The notes under the pieces are model-generated. The model saw only the letters and a program-made list of their open reading frames with translations, did no database searches and was not told where the DNA came from. DNA of 37,376 nt from Burkholderiales bacterium. Lineage in GTDB: Bacteria; Pseudomonadota; Gammaproteobacteria; Burkholderiales; Usitatibacteraceae. The stretch covers positions 1-37,376 of the forward strand of contig JANYBL010000036.1 of the NCBI GenBank assembly GCA_025360815.1, read 5' to 3'. Position numbers and translations under genes: made by a program. Shown here piece after piece: positions 20,190 through 29,109 of the stretch. Within the stretch, counting starts at the first letter, position 1; every line of letters begins with the position of its first letter.

Positions 20190-21761
20190 CTACGACGGCT
20201 GAAATTGGAATAAATCAAACCGCGATGTGCGTTCAATTAAGGTTGTCGCTCGGACGAGCGAACTTTCGCCATGGTCGACTAACTCAAACTCGCGCAGGTC
20301 AGAAAAAACTTCCGTCGTGGTGAGAACGGTGTCGGCAAAAGCCTCGCCCGAGACCGGCGCGATCAACAGCGCGGCCATCGGCTTGGTGCCACCCGAGCCC
20401 ATGGTAGGCTCAATGGTAATGCTATGCGCGGTGGGTGATATCAGTTCCACCCCAAACTCTAATGCATCACCATGGAGCAACGTCAGCCAGCGCACGACGC
20501 CGACGTTCCAGCTACGCCCGCCCACAAACCGAATACCAACCGCCTCGCCGACCGTGACGCCGACGCTACCCCCGGACTCACGATGCAGACGAACGCCGTT
20601 TGCACTTTGGTTCAGCACCTGCCATTCCTCAACCCCGATCGTTTGCGACATCGGGTCTCTCGGTATTTTTAATAATGGAATCGTGCGGCCTTCGCGAATT
20701 GCCTCCGCATCGGCTTCGGGATTTTCATTTGAAGCTAATTCGGCAAAATACGAAATCGCTTTGATCCCACTGCAAAGCGCCACGCCGGAGTCGGCCGGAT
20801 TGCGACGGAACATGCGCTTGGGCGGATCGCCCCACAAGCGAATCAAGCGTGCGGTTAAATCATTGAGATCGTGCGTGGCGCGGCTTTGCGCGGCGTTGAT
20901 GTTGCTGGCTGATTTTAGTTTTTGGCTCAGCTTATCGGCCAAACGGGTCGGGTCAATCAAACGCAAAACTTGTCCGGCGGGTGGCGCGTTGCCCTGAATC
21001 AATACTTTCGGAGCTTGGTCGCCATCAAGTGCAACCACAAACAAGCGCTGCGGATTGACCCCCTCGGCGCTACTGAGAATGCTGACCAAACCGCGATTTT
21101 GCTTCAACACATCATGAGCCCGCTCTACCTCTTTGTGCATGAGGCGATACGGGTCGGCCATCGCCAGCATGAGCATCTCTACATACACATCCACGATCGA
21201 TGATTTGGATTCAGCGTCGCCCTCGGCCCCAAGACCCTGCTGCTCTGCATAGAGATAGAGAGTGTGGGCCTCCTGCCAAACGCCGGCCGGAACGGGGTGG
21301 TAGGTTTTGTAGCATTGGATCATGCGTGATCGCAAAAAACAAAGCGTGCGGTGAAGCGGCAACGGCATGTTTTTCTTGGCGTTGAAGACGATCATCTTGC
21401 CGGTTTTTTCCGTCAGCCATATTTTGTATGAATAACCGCATTCGATCAGCAGCCGATTCGACATTTGAAACGCTTGAAGTTGCTTGGCGGGAAGGGGCAG
21501 CGGGCTGCAGGCGTAAATTGCTTCGAGCTCGTCTAGCAAGACCGCAATGACCGGTCGGTAAATTTCGAATAGCTCAACCCGCTCATCCACGCCCATTTTG
21601 CCGCGGTTAATTGATTCCAAAACGTGAACCATGCTATCGGCAGATTCAACCGTTTTGGTGAGCGGCAACGATTCCACCCAGAGTCGTGCTTTTTTTGGAT
21701 TCGTTTCAATCTCTTTGGGTAAACTTGTTGTGGCTGTCGGTACTGAGAGGTTTATTGCCAT
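20190..21761 (-). CDS. Large protein with a C-terminal PilZ-like domain
   Basis: Predicted soluble protein of 523 residues with no signal or membrane segment. The N-terminal 300 residues are mostly helical and not recognised. Residues about 370-445 resemble a PilZ fold: the NxSxxG part (NQSANGVRL, 384-392) is followed by beta-rich GVTVGEAVGIRFVGGRSWNVGV-type sequence. The usual RxxxR motif just before is not clear; the nearest match is RMFRR at 316-320, which is rather far away. PilZ domains bind c-di-GMP, and other c-di-GMP genes lie nearby, so an effector role is plausible but not shown. The start has a strong GGAGG site. Convergent with the YihY gene. Confidence 0.7.
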   Translation of the reverse strand: MAINLSVPTATTSLPKEIETNPKKARLWVESLPLTKTVESADSMVHVLESINRGKMGVDERVELFEIYRPVIAVLLDELEAIYACSPLPLPAKQLQAFQMSNRLLIECGYSYKIWLTEKTGKMIVFNAKKNMPLPLHRTLCFLRSRMIQCYKTYHPVPAGVWQEAHTLYLYAEQQGLGAEGDAESKSSIVDVYVEMLMLAMADPYRLMHKEVERAHDVLKQNRGLVSILSSAEGVNPQRLFVVALDGDQAPKVLIQGNAPPAGQVLRLIDPTRLADKLSQKLKSASNINAAQSRATHDLNDLTARLIRLWGDPPKRMFRRNPADSGVALCSGIKAISYFAELASNENPEADAEAIREGRTIPLLKIPRDPMSQTIGVEEWQVLNQSANGVRLHRESGGSVGVTVGEAVGIRFVGGRSWNVGVVRWLTLLHGDALEFGVELISPTAHSITIEPTMGSGGTKPMAALLIAPVSGEAFADTVLTTTEVFSDLREFELVDHGESSLVRATTLIERTSRFDLFQFQPS

Positions 21762-21943
21762 TCATCCTCCTCAACTTTTTTTGCTGTTGTGCGTTATGGT
21801 AGTAGTAATGGTCATCGCAATGATCACGGTGGTGGACACTTAAGCCACTATTGTCATTGTTTAACCCAAAACTACTGACGGCGTTTTATGATGTTTCAAA
21901 GTTTAACAGAGACTTCCATCAATCTTTTCCAATTGAGAACCAA

Positions 21944-22489
21944 ATGTCACCAGAATTGATCGACAAACCTTGTATTCAGCTTCGCTCCCTGCCTGGCATG
22001 GCCGCTACTATTCTCGGTATTGCGCTCTTCATCGGTGCAGGCACCGCCCAAGCGTTCCAGCTAACAGATACTACCGGTCAGCCGCAGCGCTTGGCAGACT
22101 TAAAGGGCAAATGGGTGGTGGTGAATTTTTGGGCGACGTGGTGCCCGCCTTGCATCAAGGAAATTCCCGATATTGCTGCTTTTGCTATTTCTGCCAATCC
22201 CAATATCGCGACGCAGGGGGAAAAAGTCCGGGTGCTGGGGATTGCGCTGGATTGGGATGAAACCGGCAACGCGAACGTGGATGCCCTTAAAGTAAAAGCA
22301 TTCGCCAAAAAAATCGGCCATACCTATCCGCTGGTGTTGGGTACAGACGCCAACGAGAAATTTTTTGGCAAAATGAAGGGTATGCCCACGACTATTGTTT
22401 ACAATCCGGCTGGAAAAATCGCTTATCAAAAAACGGGCGTGGTCACGCAGGAATTGTTGGCGCGAGTGATTGCCGGGGAGAAAATGTAG
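21944..22489 (+). CDS. TlpA-like secreted thioredoxin-fold protein
   Basis: Periplasmic redox protein of 181 residues. An N-terminal signal (charged start, then the hydrophobic stretch MAATILGIALFIGAGTAQA, cut before FQL) precedes a thioredoxin-like domain with the active site WATWCPPC. Later conserved parts are GMPTTIVYNPAGKIAYQKTG, including the cis-Pro, typical of TlpA/ResA proteins. These reduce disulfides, for example in cytochrome c maturation; the partner is unknown here. ATG at 21944 is chosen because it gives a basic n-region; an upstream TTG frame (21851) and an internal ATG (21998) are less likely. It is divergent from the PilZ-like gene and appears monocistronic. Confidence 0.88.
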   Translation: MSPELIDKPCIQLRSLPGMAATILGIALFIGAGTAQAFQLTDTTGQPQRLADLKGKWVVVNFWATWCPPCIKEIPDIAAFAISANPNIATQGEKVRVLGIALDWDETGNANVDALKVKAFAKKIGHTYPLVLGTDANEKFFGKMKGMPTTIVYNPAGKIAYQKTGVVTQELLARVIAGEKM

Positions 22490-22493
22490 TTTT

Positions 22494-22620
22494 TAGGTGG
22501 GAGGCGAGGGCGTTGTCAGTTAGAAGAAGTAAGTGAAGCAAAAATTTTACTGCCGTCGATATTTCTCAACGCCTAGCTCCCTAACGCCATCACAATCCAA
22601 CGCGCCTCTCACGCCGCTAA
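22494..22620. repeat. Degenerate G-rich/C-rich repeat element between convergent genes
   Basis: After the TlpA-like gene, a G-rich arm (GGTGGGAGGCGAGGGCGTT, near 22497-22515) is followed about 50 nt later by a C-rich arm with AACGCCTAGCTCCCTAACGCC (starting near 22568). The C-rich words match those of the larger element near 27676 between mutL and miaA. This may be a worn copy of the same element. Function is unknown. Confidence 0.4.
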
Positions 22621-22648
22621 TTTTCGCATGAACCATTTGAGCTAAACC

Positions 22649-25147
22649 CTAGACGGCGATCTGTTTCGACCGCAGCAATACGGTCATTTCCGCTACCGTC
22701 AGCGGTTTGGCGAAGTAAAACCCCTGGAACGCATCGCAGCCACTCGCCCTTAAGAATTCATGTTGAGCGGCGGTTTCAACCCCCTCGGCGATCGTGCGCA
22801 ATTGTAGTCGCTTGGCCATCGCGATAATGGCTTCGGTAATCGAACTGCTATTGGGGTCGTCCGGGATTTGAGAGATAAAGCTGCGATCAATCTTTAGTGT
22901 TTGAGCGGGCAGACGGCGTAGTTGTCCCAGCGAAGAATAGCCCACACCGAAATCGTCTACCGATACTGTTGCGCCCATGCGGCGCAGCTCAGACAGAATT
23001 TCGATCGACTGTTCAAGGTTTCGCATCGCCATCGTTTCGGTAATTTCAAGATCAATACGCTTGGGATTAATGCCGGTTTCCATCAGCGCAGTTTTCATCG
23101 ACGGCAGCAATTTGCGCGACACGAATTGGCGCGGGCTTAAATTAACCGACACGTTGAAATCCCGAAAGCCCGCCCGATCCCATTCTTGGATTTGCTGGCA
23201 GGCGTTGCGGAAAACCCATTCGCCCAAGGGAACAATCAAGCCTAATTCCTCGGCTACTGATATAAAGTCTTTCGGAAAAATTTCACCATGAACCGGGTCG
23301 TTCCATCGCAACAACGCTTCCAATCCGATGATGCGCTCCGTTGCGAATTCAACCTGCGGCTGATAGCGCAAAAAAAATTCATTGCGCTCGATCCCGCGCC
23401 GCAAACGCGATTCGACTTCTAGGCGTTTGGACAGTAAAAAATTTAGATCGCTGGTGAAAAACCGCGCGGTGTTGCGCCCAGCATCTTTGGCCTGGTACAT
23501 CGCCGAATCGGCGTGCTTGAGTAGATGCTGCACATCGGTAGCGTCGTTTGGATAGTGCGAAATGCCAATCGAAGCGGTAACGGTTAACTCATGGCCAGAA
23601 ACCTCAAACGGCTTCGTCAGCTCGATCAAAATTTTATTGGCGACCAATTGTGCGGCCTCGGGTTTATCAAGATCGGGCAGGACGATCACAAATTCATCAC
23701 CTCCCTCGCGCGACACGGTGTCGCCTTCGCGTACAACCTTGGTCAGGCGCTTGGCGATATCACGCAGCACGTAGTCGCCTGTCTCGTGTCCTAGTGTGTC
23801 GTTAACCAGTTTAAACCGGTCCAAATCAACGAACAACAGCCCCACATGGCGTTGCGCACGCCTTGCCGACAAAATCGCCTGATTGAGACGGTCCTGCATC
23901 AAGCGGCGATTCGGGAGCCCGGTAAGTGCATCATGGTGCGCCATGTAGTGAATGGTGCGCTCTGTGTTCAAACGCTCGGTCACGTCCTGCACCAGTGAAG
24001 CGACGCCGATCATCAAACCTTTGCTGTCAACCAGCGGGGTGTTGTACCACTCGGTATGCACCAATTCGCCACGGCTATTTTTATTCGCCATTGACACTTG
24101 CGTGGAACCTTTGGTCTGCATGAGCTCCATCCACATACTTGCCAGACGCTCGCCGTCTTTGGCGCCTTGCACAAACATATAGGCCGATTCGCCAAAAACC
24201 TCGCTGGCAGAATAGCCAAACAGCGCTTCAGCAGCCGGGTTCCAAGTGGCTACTCGAAATTCCATATCCCACTCTATGACGCTCAATGGGGTGCGTTCGA
24301 GGTGCAGTTTCAAGCGTTGCAATGCCATGAGTTCAGCGCGCTCCGCTTTTTGGCGATCGCTCAACTCCAAATCAAGTGCTTTTTGGGTGGCCTCCACCCG
24401 CCCTTTTTCTTCCGCTAAGCGCATGGCGATTAATACATTGTCGAGTCGTGCCGCGAGCGCATCGCGCAGTGCCAAATGCACTTTGCTGTGTACCGCCACC
24501 AACAGACCCATCAAAACTAAAATTGCCGCACCTAACAGCGTGCCAAAGCGGTCGCCGAAGCCCATCGTTAACACACCCATCGGCAAAAGCGCCGCAAAGG
24601 TGGCGTAGCTAAACAGCGATTTGTGTGGGGCGAAGTAGGCAACCGAGCCAGTTGAGAGCAGCGCCACCAACATCATTACTGGCAATTGTGTCGGGCCTGA
24701 CTTGGGCAATAACACCGAGCCGATTACGCCAAACAATGCCGCCATCGTCAAAGCCATTACAAAAAAACGTCGCTCCCAAGCGGCCAGTTTGTCCTGCGCA
24801 GGGTTCGCGCCGATAAAAAATTTGTATAGTGCGTAGCGACCGATCATCACGACAAACGCAGCGGCAAACCAGGCAAATAAAACCGGCCGCTCACCCAGCT
24901 CATTCCAGAGAATCGCGCCGAGTAAAGACGTGACGAGCAGTTCGGCCAAGTAGCCAACCAGTGAAAACCGAAAAAGCAGCCGTACCTGCTCAGCGTAGAT
25001 GTGTTGCGCCGCAAAAATGCGGTCCTGTGCCGACGTCGTGCCTAGAAAGGAAATCCCGGCGGGCTCATTTTGCGGTAGCTCGAGGGGGGGTGGTGTGGCC
25101 GGTGGAATAGTTGACACGGGTTGCGATCCTGTTGTTAGTGAATCCAT
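22649..25147 (-). CDS. Membrane PAS-GGDEF-EAL c-di-GMP enzyme
   Basis: Dual-domain protein of 832 residues. After a Pro-rich start come five or six membrane helices (about residues 55-220), a helical linker, a PAS domain (about 285-390), GGDEF (about 400-560) and EAL (about 580-825). The GGDEF motif is intact (482-486) with an inhibitory RxxD site just before (473-476, REGD). The EAL part keeps LEALLRW, NLSPRQF, EITETMA, DDFGVGYSS and EGVET, so both synthesis and hydrolysis of c-di-GMP are possible. ATG at 25147 is chosen; a GTG 25 codons upstream is the alternative. The helical domain and PAS probably sense a membrane or redox signal. No partner gene is adjacent. Confidence 0.92.
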   Translation of the reverse strand: MDSLTTGSQPVSTIPPATPPPLELPQNEPAGISFLGTTSAQDRIFAAQHIYAEQVRLLFRFSLVGYLAELLVTSLLGAILWNELGERPVLFAWFAAAFVVMIGRYALYKFFIGANPAQDKLAAWERRFFVMALTMAALFGVIGSVLLPKSGPTQLPVMMLVALLSTGSVAYFAPHKSLFSYATFAALLPMGVLTMGFGDRFGTLLGAAILVLMGLLVAVHSKVHLALRDALAARLDNVLIAMRLAEEKGRVEATQKALDLELSDRQKAERAELMALQRLKLHLERTPLSVIEWDMEFRVATWNPAAEALFGYSASEVFGESAYMFVQGAKDGERLASMWMELMQTKGSTQVSMANKNSRGELVHTEWYNTPLVDSKGLMIGVASLVQDVTERLNTERTIHYMAHHDALTGLPNRRLMQDRLNQAILSARRAQRHVGLLFVDLDRFKLVNDTLGHETGDYVLRDIAKRLTKVVREGDTVSREGGDEFVIVLPDLDKPEAAQLVANKILIELTKPFEVSGHELTVTASIGISHYPNDATDVQHLLKHADSAMYQAKDAGRNTARFFTSDLNFLLSKRLEVESRLRRGIERNEFFLRYQPQVEFATERIIGLEALLRWNDPVHGEIFPKDFISVAEELGLIVPLGEWVFRNACQQIQEWDRAGFRDFNVSVNLSPRQFVSRKLLPSMKTALMETGINPKRIDLEITETMAMRNLEQSIEILSELRRMGATVSVDDFGVGYSSLGQLRRLPAQTLKIDRSFISQIPDDPNSSSITEAIIAMAKRLQLRTIAEGVETAAQHEFLRASGCDAFQGFYFAKPLTVAEMTVLLRSKQIAV

Positions 25148-25653
25148 TGCGCAATAGCCGTACTTCACGTCTGCAGTGTTTTGTTGAATTGGTAACGACT
25201 TTAAAAGTGCGCTTGACGCCACGCCGATTGCGATGCCGAACGTTTTTTCAGCGTGTTTTCAGCGTGTTTTCAGCGTGTATTTATGGTGTTATTGAGCAAC
25301 GTATTGAACACAATCTTAAATTTTAATTATTTCCTCAACTATTGCGCGTATCTTGTTGTTTTCAATAACGATTAAGCCTTGAACATAGCCTTTAAGTTAT
25401 GTCGCGTCAAGTCGTAAAATTACTGGCTCTACAACCACCTACCGCCAAATCGGCAAACACCCGTGCCGATCCATCATATTGCTTTTAATAGCAAGGGATC
25501 GGCAGGCTAGAATAGGGACAGAGCAGCATTTAAGAGTGTTACATATTAAAATTACAGATATGAATCCTGTTGCTCTCGGCTATCGCGTATGTACGGCGCA
25601 GTTTATCGGTCTCAGTTCCCACCATTATTTTCGTTTATTTGCGTCCCCGTAAC
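25148..25653. other. Divergent intergenic region upstream of mutL
   Basis: About 500 bp separate the GGDEF-EAL start from the mutL start. It contains a triple 11-bp repeat (25245-25277) and a small open frame that ends one base before the mutL GTG (25560-25652). No promoter match good enough to list was found. Confidence 0.6.
25245..25277 (-). repeat. Three perfect 11-bp tandem copies upstream of the GGDEF-EAL gene
   Basis: The unit TTTTCAGCGTG (plus-strand reading) is repeated three times without change at 25245-25255, 25256-25266 and 25267-25277. It lies about 100-130 bp upstream of the GGDEF-EAL start codon. The 11-bp period is close to one helical turn, so equal faces of the DNA would be presented to a binding protein. 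Confidence 0.9.
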
Positions 25654-27552
25654 GTGTCCTCCCATCCCTCAATCAAGGTACTGCCCGAACTGCTTATTAA
25701 CCAAATCGCCGCCGGTGAAGTGGTGGAGCGCCCGGCTGCAGCGCTGAAAGAGCTTCTCGAAAACAGTTTGGACGCGGGCGCGACCAGTATCGACATTGAT
25801 CTGGTGCAGGGCGGCGTTAAGCGCTTGCAAGTGGCCGATAACGGTCGCGGGATCGCTGCCGACGAGCTACCGCTCGCGCTGGCACGCCATGCCACCAGTA
25901 AAATTCGCGCGCTCGATGATCTGGAGCGGGTGGCGAGCTTGGGCTTCCGGGGCGAAGCATTGGCCAGCTTGGCGGCGATCTCGCGTTTAACGATTGCCAG
26001 TATTGCCGAGGGTGCCGAACATGCCGCGAAGATTGAAGCCTTGGGCGGGGACCTATCAACGATCGAACCAACAGCCTTGCAGCAAGGTACGGTGGTGAGC
26101 GCGGAGGATTTATTTTTCAATACCCCGGCCCGCCGCAAATTTTTGAAAACCGAAGGGACTGAGTTTGGGCATTGCGAAGACATCGCAATGCGGATTGCGA
26201 TTGCAGTGCCGAATATCGCTGTTAGCCTAACCCACAACGGACGGCGTATTTGGCGTTATGAAGCGGCGACGGGCGGCGATTTTTCGGTGAGCCAACACGC
26301 CCCCGCGCGTATTTCCGCGGTGATGGGCAAAGAGTTCGCCGAAGCCAGTGTTGCAATTGATGAGCGCACGCCGACATTTTCGATTTCCGGTTGGATCGCG
26401 TTGCCGCGTTATTCGCGGGCCGGGCGCGATCGGCAATATCTGTTTGTGAATGGTCGTTTTGTCCGCGATAAATTACTCATGCATGCCATTCGCGTGGCAT
26501 ACGCCGATGTGTTGCATCACCAGCGCCAGCCGGCTTATGCGTTATTTATTTCGCTTGATCCGGCGATGGTGGATGTGAATGTACATCCCGCCAAATCGGA
26601 AGTTCGTTTCCGGGATTCGCGCGCAGTGCATCAGTTTGTATTCCATGCGTTAAACAAAGCGCTCTCGCGAACCGCAGCGGAAACTTCTCCGGCGTTGGCG
26701 AATCCGGGTGATTGGGTCAGTGGCGGCGCTACGAGCAACCCGGTTTCGATGTATTCAGAGGCCGACAGCCAAGCGCCGAAGGAAACGACAACGTCCAATT
26801 GGCAACATGCCCGTCAGACGGTCTTCTCCAACCTAAATGCCATGGAAACACCCGCCAATGCTAGCGTTTACGCCAACTTGGCGCGCGAGCCAAACGCGTT
26901 CTATGAGGTGTTGCGAGGCCAAGCGGCTGCGCCAAATGTCGCAGCAACTCGATCGCATCAAGACGGGCTGCCACCGCTCGGGTTCGCGTTGGCGCAGCTG
27001 CACGGCATCTACATATTGGCGCAAAACGCATCAGGCCTAGTGCTGGTTGATATGCACGCAGCGCATGAACGCATCGTCTATGAAAAACTCAAAAATGCAC
27101 TCGATCTAACGAATATCGCATCCCAGCCGTTGATTGCGCCGATTGTCTTGGCATTGGCCTCGCGCGAGATGGCCTTGGTCGAGCAACACCAAGCGTTTTT
27201 TACCCAGCTCGGTTTCGAAATTGCCGCGATTTCGCCTACCGAAATGGCGATTCGTGCGGTGCCTGCCATGCTGCCGAATTTGGATGCCACCGCGATGATC
27301 CGTGAGCTGATTGACGATTTGGCTGAACACGGCGAATCATATGCGCTGACCGAGAAACGCGATGAAATTTTAGGCACTATGGCCTGCCACGGGGCTGTGC
27401 GGGCGAATCGGATACTGAACATACCGGAGATGAACGCGTTGCTCCGCGACATGGAAGCGACTGAACGCTCCGGCCAGTGCAATCACGGCCGCCCGACCTG
27501 GTATCAGTTCGCGTTAGGGGATTTAGACAAGCTGTTTATGCGGGGAAGGTGA
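25654..27552 (+). CDS. mutL: DNA mismatch repair protein MutL (endonuclease-motif type)
   Basis: GHKL ATPase that links MutS mismatch recognition to strand removal. The GTG at 25654 gives 632 residues and puts the conserved LPELLINQIAAGEVVERP at residue 10, matching the family; a TTG 28 codons upstream is unlikely. ATPase motifs ENSLDAGA, DNGRGI, RHATSKI and GFRGEALASL are all present. After a variable linker (about 345-435), the C-terminal domain has DMHAAHERIVYE at 466-477, matching the DQHA(X)2E(X)4E metal-binding motif of nicking MutL proteins with Met for Gln, plus ACHGAVRAN and CNHGRP (from 609). This fits organisms that lack MutH. It precedes miaA, as in many proteobacteria. Confidence 0.97.
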   Translation: MSSHPSIKVLPELLINQIAAGEVVERPAAALKELLENSLDAGATSIDIDLVQGGVKRLQVADNGRGIAADELPLALARHATSKIRALDDLERVASLGFRGEALASLAAISRLTIASIAEGAEHAAKIEALGGDLSTIEPTALQQGTVVSAEDLFFNTPARRKFLKTEGTEFGHCEDIAMRIAIAVPNIAVSLTHNGRRIWRYEAATGGDFSVSQHAPARISAVMGKEFAEASVAIDERTPTFSISGWIALPRYSRAGRDRQYLFVNGRFVRDKLLMHAIRVAYADVLHHQRQPAYALFISLDPAMVDVNVHPAKSEVRFRDSRAVHQFVFHALNKALSRTAAETSPALANPGDWVSGGATSNPVSMYSEADSQAPKETTTSNWQHARQTVFSNLNAMETPANASVYANLAREPNAFYEVLRGQAAAPNVAATRSHQDGLPPLGFALAQLHGIYILAQNASGLVLVDMHAAHERIVYEKLKNALDLTNIASQPLIAPIVLALASREMALVEQHQAFFTQLGFEIAAISPTEMAIRAVPAMLPNLDATAMIRELIDDLAEHGESYALTEKRDEILGTMACHGAVRANRILNIPEMNALLRDMEATERSGQCNHGRPTWYQFALGDLDKLFMRGR

Positions 27553-27715
27553 ATGTTGCCTCACGAGGAGAGGAGCGGGGGTGAGGCGTGTGGAGCGTGG
27601 ATCGGGAGGTGAAGAGAGAGGTGTTGAGGGTGAAGACCGATGCGAGGGTAAAGTCGACCCACCGGTTCCTCGTTGCTAACGCTTCGCCCCTAACGCCTCG
27701 CCCCTCATCACGAAG
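27553..27715. repeat. G-rich/C-rich repeat element with heptad-like spacing between mutL and miaA
   Basis: The left half (about 27560-27640) is G-rich with loosely heptad-spaced GAGG/GTGAGG words. The right half has two 14-bp copies CTAACGCYTCGCCC (27676-27689 and 27690-27703), each readable as two heptads, then CTCATCACG. The reverse complement of the right arm shares words with the left arm, giving an overall inverted look. Open frames crossing it on both strands are regarded as by-products of the repeat. Confidence 0.55.
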
Positions 27716-27772
27716 GTATTCCACCCCCGCCCAACGTATCGCTGAATCAAAATCCAACATCAACTATACAAA

Positions 27773-28801
27773 ATGCCACCGCCCGTTCTCTTCATCCTCG
27801 GCCCCACCGCCGCCGGCAAAACCGCGCTGGCGCTTTCGCTGGCGGATCAATTTCCGGTTGAATTAATCAGCGTCGATTCGGCGCTCGTTTATCGGGAGAT
27901 GAACATCGGCACCGCCAAGCCGGATGCGGCGACCTTGGTGCGTTATCCGCATCACTTGATTGATTTGATTGATCCGCCCGAGTCCTATTCTGCTGCGCGA
28001 TTTTGCACTGATGCGCAGGCGGCGATTCGCGCAATTCATGGACGCGGTAACACGCCGTTATTGGTGGGCGGCACGATGTTGTACGTAAAAGCGCTGATTG
28101 ATGGTTTGAGCGACATGCCCGCGGCTGATCCAGCCATCCGGCAATTGCTGGACACACGTTTGCGGCGTGATGGATTGCCCACCTTGTATGCCGAGTTGGC
28201 CACCGTGGACGCGGTCACGGCGGCCCGTTTAAAACCTGCCGACACGCAGCGAATTTTGCGCGCGCTTGAAGTTTTTTTGATTACCGGCAAGCCGATATCG
28301 GCATTACAAAATCGTCCTACTTCCGATCACGCGAAGGCCGCGGAAAGCCCCGCCAGTGTTGGCGTTTTTGGTGGCGACACTCAACCGGAGACAATCCACG
28401 CGGGGACTGGAAACTTTCCCTACTCGTCGCTGACGATCGGCCTGATTCCAGCGGATCGCGCGGTGCTGCATCAGCGCATCGCGGATCGTTTCGACCTAAT
28501 GCTGGCAGCAGGCTTGATCGATGAGGTTCGCCGGCTACGCGAACGCTTTGAATTGGACGCTAATATGCCCTCGATGCGTTGCGTGGGCTATCGCCAGGCG
28601 TGGGCGTTTTTAGATGGTAGGATTGACGGTGATCAGTTGCGCGAAACCGGCATCATCGCCACCCGCCAACTCGCAAAGCGGCAAATGACGTGGCTGCGTG
28701 GTATGGCAAACGTGGAAAGTATTGACTGCCTCAGGCCAGATCTGGCCGAGACAGTCAGCGCGGGCGTTGCCGCGTTTTTAAACCAGCATCACTCGCCGTG
28801 A
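27773..28801 (+). CDS. miaA: tRNA dimethylallyltransferase MiaA
   Basis: Adds the isopentenyl group to A37 of tRNAs reading UNN codons. 342 residues. P-loop GPTAAGKTALA (10-20), substrate motif DSALVYREMNIGTAKP (35-50), the LVGGTMLYVKAL stretch (97-108) and the C-terminal RQLAKRQMTWLRG are diagnostic. Compared with E. coli MiaA (316 residues), about 30 extra residues lie at roughly 184-216, rich in Ala, Gly, Ser and Thr, just before the conserved IGLIPADRAVLHQRI region, so probably a surface insertion. The start ATG has no strong ribosome-binding site. Its last 13 bp overlap the convergent dodecin gene. Confidence 0.97.
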   Translation: MPPPVLFILGPTAAGKTALALSLADQFPVELISVDSALVYREMNIGTAKPDAATLVRYPHHLIDLIDPPESYSAARFCTDAQAAIRAIHGRGNTPLLVGGTMLYVKALIDGLSDMPAADPAIRQLLDTRLRRDGLPTLYAELATVDAVTAARLKPADTQRILRALEVFLITGKPISALQNRPTSDHAKAAESPASVGVFGGDTQPETIHAGTGNFPYSSLTIGLIPADRAVLHQRIADRFDLMLAAGLIDEVRRLRERFELDANMPSMRCVGYRQAWAFLDGRIDGDQLRETGIIATRQLAKRQMTWLRGMANVESIDCLRPDLAETVSAGVAAFLNQHHSP

Positions 28802-29025
28802 TACTTAAACGATAAACTCATCTTGGCGCGATAAATCAGCTCGCCGCCTTTGCCGATTTTCACATCCAGCTTCGTCACCTCTGCCACCCGTAAATCGCGT
28901 AGCGTTTTGCTGGCGCTTGCAATCGCGTTCTTAGCCGCATCCGCCCAAGAGGTTTCGCTAATGCCAACCAATTCAATGACTTTATAAACCGAAGCCGATT
29001 TTGCTTTAGATTCTTTCTTCGCCAT
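28789..29025 (-). CDS. Dodecin-family flavin-binding protein
   Basis: Small protein of 78 residues. SVYKVIELVGISETSWADAAKNAI and the following beta strands (RVAEVTKLDVKIG, ELIYRAKMSLSFKY) are the dodecin fold, which forms dodecamers storing riboflavin, FMN or other ligands. The flavin-stacking Trp is present in SETSWADA. ATG at 29025 is supported by GGAGG about 7 nt upstream; a longer frame from 29082 is not. It stands alone between miaA (convergent, 13-bp overlap) and xseA. Confidence 0.93.
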   Translation of the reverse strand: MAKKESKAKSASVYKVIELVGISETSWADAAKNAIASASKTLRDLRVAEVTKLDVKIGKGGELIYRAKMSLSFKYHGE

Positions 29026-29109
29026 ACATCCTCCAGATTGTTGTTGATGAACTGGAAACAGTACGCTTAGTGGCAGCGTCACGCAAGTCCCGGCATGGCC
29101 TTGTTCGCG

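Noticed and set aside
21796-21843. Hydrophobic mini-frame (MVVVMVIAMITVVDT)
   Set aside because: Only 15 codons in the divergent promoter region, no ribosome-binding site, and low-complexity sequence.
27536-27866. Open frames on both strands between mutL and miaA
   Set aside because: They arise from the G-rich/C-rich repeat element and have no domain or ribosome-binding site.
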